A DNA stretch of 64,000 bases from Pseudoscleropodium purum (lineage: Eukaryota > Streptophyta > Bryopsida > Hypnales > Brachytheciaceae): contig OZ017800.1 of NCBI GenBank assembly GCA_963969395.1, positions 17,144,479-17,208,478 on the forward strand, given 5' to 3'. Positions 59,634 to 64,000 of the stretch are shown piece by piece. Position 1 is the stretch's first letter; the number at the start of each line of letters is the position of its first letter. The translations under genes and the position numbers were made by a program. A model generated the notes under the pieces. It worked only from the letters and a program-made list of their open reading frames with translations. It made no database searches and was not told the origin of the DNA.

Positions 59634-59823
59634 AAACCCCACCCTACTCCCTCTTATAATTTTTGGAGGGTGCAAAAGTTTTTTAAATTAAAATTGTACC
59701 CCCCCCCCCCCCCCCGCCCTCCCCCTCTTATAATTTTAGGAAGGTGCAAATTTAAAAAAAAATTAAAATTAAAATTGCCCCCCCACCCCACCCCATTTCC
59801 CTCTTATAATTTTAGGAGGGTAG
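59634..59823 (+). repeat. three ~65-80-bp C-rich tandem units
   Basis: Each unit has a C-rich tract (up to 17 C in a row near 59,700), then CTCCCTCTTATAATTTTAGG, GAGGGTGCAAA and an A/T-rich linker TTAAATTAAAATTG. Confidence 0.8.
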
Positions 59824-59829
59824 GATTGC

Positions 59830-60010
59830 AAACAATCAATATGAGATAATAACATATTGTCGTATCCGTATACTGTTGTCCGTATCTTTCTATGGTTGTA
59901 TCATATTTATATTTGTATTGTATTTCGTATATACATTTGATGGCTATTGATTTTTCTTGGAAAGGGAGGAGGGTTAAACGAATCAGATGGCTCCTGATTT
60001 TTCGGAGAAG
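59830..60010 (+). repeat. GTATC-rich repeat, partner of 62.2 kb
   Basis: AACAATCAATATGAG, then CGTATCCGTATACTG and a TATTTGTATTGTATTTCGTA stretch, followed by GGCTCCTGATTTTTCGGAG. The same order occurs at 62,214-62,580, so the two are copies of one repeat. Confidence 0.6.
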
Positions 60011-60116
60011 TGGTGACAACCTCTTTTCACTAGATAGTCACGTACAAAGTCAATTTTGATCAGATATTTACAAAAATTTTGACACAAAATGTAAGCATTT
60101 GCCACCTTTAGTGGTA

Positions 60117-60120
60117 TTAC

Positions 60121-60166
<46 letters not shown>
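60117..60166 (+). repeat. (ATT)n microsatellite, about 16 units
   Basis: A pure ATT run across the line 60,121-60,166. Frames through it translate as poly-Asn or poly-Ile and are not genes. Confidence 0.95.
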
Positions 60167-60248
60167 TTTTGATTGGGTGGCATGATTAAAACTTTTATTA
60201 CTCCAAACTCTTTGGATAGCCCAAGTAACTTTAGCATGTGCAAAACTC

Positions 60249-60811
60249 CAACGGTTGCTATCACGTAAACATAGGAGCACAAGCACACGAGCTTAAAAGA
60301 CTTTGCACCTATATTATAAGTGTCTATCAAGTTGTTGTCTTCATTTTTTAGGTAGTGCCAAAGTGGCGAAATAAAATTTTATGGTAGTGCTCAAAATTTC
60401 AACATTCACCCACATATTGAATAGAAAATATTACGTTAGTACATATTACATGTCCATGATTCTATTTTCATCCATAATTTTGGCAATTTCATCCAAGATT
60501 TTTATTACTTCAAGGTTCTTTGGTGAAAAAATTCATATGTTTTTTCTTCCATTTTTTAGCCTAGTTATTTTTTCTAGTGCAATTTGGCACTAGAAAGCCA
60601 AAAAAAAAGTTGTGGTGTCTATATTATAGAAACTTCTCATGTTTATGGTGTAACTATAATAAAAGTACCTATATTATAGGTGTTTATATAATAAGCACCT
60701 TCAATAGTTGTAGTATATCTACTTATATATGTGTAATATATCTACTTATATATATGTATGCTCAAATTTCACATGCTCGCATTTCCATACTCACACTAGC
60801 ACCAATATTAG
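60249..60811. mobile_element. hAT-like non-autonomous element, 563 bp
   Basis: Perfect 8-bp duplications CAAAACTC flank it at 60241-60248 and 60812-60819. The left end CAACGGTTGCTATCACG...CATAGGAGCA matches the end of the 31.4-kb element; the right end (GCTCGCATT...CTCACACTAGCACC) matches its other end. The body contains the family's ACCTATATTATAGGT palindromes. It is about twice the length of the 250-bp members because of extra internal sequence (about 60,350-60,600). Confidence 0.82.
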
Positions 60812-60819
60812 CAAAACTC

Positions 60820-62213
60820 CTCCTCTACTTCCAAAATTCAACAAATGTATAATTTGCATGATGCAAGATGTATGTCCTAAAAATAACTATGTGTACATTA
60901 AAAATCTCATTCTAAAAATTATTGTGTACCCTATTAGGCAAGGTCAATTTTTTTCCTAATTTCAAATGGAATAATCTTTCAAAGTCTATGAGGTCAAAGT
61001 TTTTGAATTTTTCTCCACACATTTCTATAATAGTGTAGCTAGACTAATGTGAATAAATAGAGACTAAATAACATACAATTAGATGTCATTATTTTTCAAG
61101 AAGAAAAACATGAATCAAAAGTTCAAGAAAATTTTACGTTTGGAGAAAGTTTTGTATTTTTGTGAATTTATAAAGTTATAATTTGAAGAAACTTCAATAA
61201 GTGTTATATAGGTGCATGCTTGAATAGTCTTAAAAAATACTCAAAACTGTTCACTAAAGGTTTAAGTATTTTATAGTCATGATGTGCCATATGGAAAGCT
61301 AAAGATCCTATACAATGATGATGGTAGGTATAGGGCATTTTAGGATTAGCATATATTTAGAATGGCTTTAAAGTTGGTGGTTCTAGTACAATCTTTGTTG
61401 TCAAACAAATGAATAATACAAGAACATTATTAGCAATCTAAAGAGAACTTCAATCCAATTTTCCTCCTAATATTCTACCATTCTTTTGCAACTCAATCAT
61501 TGTTATATTCAATTATATCAAAGTAAATGATATATATAAATGACATTATATAGACTTCCCACATATGGACATCTTTGAAGCACAAAATGCTTCAATTCAA
61601 ATATTTTGATCTTCAACTTCCAAATTTTGCTATTAAAACCTTGTAACCATTTTGGGTGATTTGGTTGTGACCTAAATGCGAATGGGGGAGAATAGGAACT
61701 TGGATGTTCTAATCTAACTTTTAAGACCTTACATTGCAATTCAATAATTGTTTTGCAACAATTTTTTAGAAGTTTTGTTTAGAGATGCAAATTAAGGGAT
61801 TTCATCAGAAAAAATAATGGATCCAATTTATTTATCATTAGATATTTAAATTTAAAGTTGGTTCATTCATTAGTGCAACTAGAATACACTAGCCAATGTA
61901 TGTTATTCTAATGATTGCATGTGCTCTAAGACCATTTCTATTGAATTTTTAAAAAAAGAACAAAAATGCTTTGAAATTGAATACCTCTTCATCTACTAGT
62001 TCAAGTATTGTAAACCCATCATTGCATTTGTACAAATCTTCTTTGAGGGATTATAATACTTCTAATAACATTGTTGAAAAATGAGTCTTGTAGTTACTGC
62101 TACTTCTCAATGTACTATAACACTTTTTGTCACAATACACTAAAATTTAAAATTTCAAAATTTGATTTCCAACCATCCCTCACCACTCTTGTAATTTTAG
62201 AAACCAACTTGTT
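60820..62213. other. AT-rich spacer
   Basis: One copy of the second dispersed repeat lies at about 60,950-61,100. Nothing else recognised. Confidence 0.4.
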
Positions 62214-62540
62214 TGACAATCAATATGGGACAATTCATCCCGTATCTGTATTCGATATTGTATCCACATTCCATATTCCATATTAGTATGTATTTGTATG
62301 CAATACCATATCCATATCCATATCCCATATTCAATACATATTTGTATTCAATACTATATCCATATTCAGTGTTCCATTATTTTAGTATGTATTTGTATGT
62401 GGTATTGTATTTGTATTCATTGTTCCATTATTTCAGTACATATTTGTATGAGGTATTGTATTCTATCCATATTCAACATTTAGTATGTATTTGTATGCAA
62501 TATTGTATCCATATCCATATTTCATATTTGGATGGCTCAA
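62214..62540 (+). repeat. GTATTTGTATG minisatellite, about five ~60-bp units
   Basis: Units contain TAGTATGTATTTGTATG, an ATATTGTATCCATATCC stretch and TATTCCAT. The open frames across it (for example 62213-62545) are Tyr/Ile-rich products of the repeat, not genes. Confidence 0.8.
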
Positions 62541-64000
62541 ATTAAATCTCACAAGATCAATGACTTGTGATTTTTTGAAAAATCAATGGTAATTTCGAGG
62601 GTAGGCATTTTTTTACAAAAATCAACAGCTTATAAATTTTTTGAGAGAGGGGGGAGGTAACTATTGCAAACTAGAGCGGTATGCCTTTTTTTATTGCATT
62701 GTTAATTATGCCTTGACAACATGTAGTTGTATTTTTTTCAAATTTTTGTCCATTTGACTTTGCAAGTGTGAATAAAGTGGATCAAATAAGCTATCTTCTA
62801 ATAGAAATGTCAAGTTGCAGGGTAATTTGTATACCAGGCAAAATGACACTTAAATGGGGTTGATAGACTAGATTTGAAGTGGAGTCCAATTGATTGTCAT
62901 AGCCTTTCAAATAGTTGCATCTTTTGATGTTGTCTTTTGGGGACTATAAGTCCAAATGTCTAGTTGTCTTTTTCTCTCTTAATTTCAAGAAGAGTGTTAG
63001 CATCTAGTTGCTAAAAACTTTCATACATTGTATTGTTTGTCAATTATATTTATATACACCTATAATTGTTTAATTGTCTTGTACTAACTTACTTGCCATC
63101 GTGCAATTGTGTCTAATTGAACCATTGGACTATATTGTTTATAAAGCTGGTGAAATTGTGAATTTGGAGAATATGTGTGTAATTTCTTAAAGGAAGTTAT
63201 TAAGTGTAAATCAAATTGCCAAGTGAATGTGGTTGTATTGATTGATTTAATTTGTACAAGTGTGAATCAGAGTTGTGTGAGCAAGTCTCTTATTAAATTG
63301 ATGATTGTATGAGGATTGGCTGAATTTATTATCCAAATTGTTTACTTAGAGAATCTAGAGGTTGGCTAGAATTCAAATCAACTTAGTTTGAGCCAAATGG
63401 ATACCATAAGTCAAATCGCTCGATGAGAATTCGGAGGCTTGCTATTCAAGTCACTAAAATAATTATAAATTTGCATAATTCAAATCTTGAGTTTATAAAT
63501 TTGTATATATCAAGTTGCCAATGTATGTGTGATCCTAGCTTGTGCGTTATGTGTAAATTGTGTAACTTGGATATCTTATTGATGAGTGTTGTAAATTGTC
63601 AAATTGCTATGTGCATTATTGGATGTGAATTATTTCAATTGTGTGTTACTCTAATCTAATTAGTTTAGCATGCTTAAGTGAAGTACATGATCAAATTGAT
63701 TGGATATATGAGATTTTAGCTCACAAATTGTAAGTAATATCAAAAGTAATTGGCTTATTTAATTTTTGTGAAATTCTTGCATAAGAAGTGGTTTATTCAA
63801 TCAGGTTTAATTAAGATGTATAAATGAATCATCAAATTGCTTATTATATCAAATTGGTAAAAGTTGTGAAGTGTCTAACATTTGGCAGTGCACTAGCATG
63901 TATGAGGAAGTAATGGTTAATTGATGGACAAATTACAATGACTAATTGTCTTTGAAATATCAGTGTGAATGGTTAAGTTAATCAAAAGTATGTGAATTTG
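62541..64000. other. AT-rich spacer with recurrent CAAATTG / TAATTG words
   Basis: No gene. From about 63,050 to the end, short words such as TCAAATTG, TAATTG and AAATTGTG recur irregularly, which may reflect an eroded satellite. I could not define a unit length. Confidence 0.35.

Noticed and set aside
59983..60330. Frames with poly-Ile or poly-Asn
   Set aside because: Translation of the ATT microsatellite.
62213..62545. 110-codon Tyr/Ile-rich frame
   Set aside because: Created by the GTATTTGTATG minisatellite.

Overview
This is nuclear DNA from a land plant. The evidence is a plastid mTERF protein of the MTERF4/BSM/RUG2 type, a TGD4 lipid-transfer protein, GT-AG introns, telo-boxes (AAACCCTAA) ahead of the genes, and plant-type transposons (CACTA, Stowaway and hAT-like). 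Introns are short (72 to about 780 bp) and the intergenic DNA is very AT-rich. Together these make a bryophyte or other compact-gene plant plausible, but the species cannot be fixed from sequence alone.

Layout. Positions 1-13,300 form a gene island with balanced base composition. It holds a multi-exon coiled-coil gene (minus strand, probably running off the left edge), a single-exon MTERF4-type gene (minus) and a five-exon TGD4 gene (plus). It also holds a short unidentified ORF (8602-8952, minus) that would share a promoter with TGD4. An AT-rich block (about 7,380-8,580) splits the island. I read the exon structures by eye from splice sites and reading phase; TGD4 (490 aa) and MTERF4 (569 aa) come out at normal family lengths. 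The next recognisable gene is an intact, intronless 299-codon ORF with an enhancer-of-polycomb (EPL1-like) domain, alone in AT-rich DNA at 14,756-15,655. Positions 17-26 kb are less AT-rich and end in a GC-rich island with a TATA motif near 25.43 kb. I see no clear protein gene there; it may be promoter, 5' leader or non-coding transcript.

From 26 to 64 kb the window is mostly decayed repeats. The best result there is a family of hAT-like elements defined by shared ends rich in TGTGAGC and by 8-bp target-site duplications. One ~250-bp copy has a second copy inserted into it in inverse orientation (31,458-31,963). One copy is 563 bp (60,249-60,811). One is a 7.6-kb element (38,033-45,597) flanked by ATTGTTCA on both sides. 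The large element encloses a decayed protein gene, a tandem array of about 14 units of ~97 bp each centred on a GTTAAC palindrome, and a ~450-bp foldback. Other structured pieces are a 730-bp foldback at 32.0-32.7 kb, a 218-bp CACTA MITE with a TTC duplication, an 83-bp Stowaway-like MITE with a TA duplication, several shorter hairpins, and microsatellites.

How the genes relate. MTERF4 (plastid RNA metabolism) and TGD4 (lipid import from ER to plastid) both serve the chloroplast, and their upstream regions both carry telo-boxes, as does the region upstream of the coiled-coil gene. Nothing suggests an operon-like or pathway cluster. No rRNA, convincing tRNA, CRISPR array or intact transposase gene was found.
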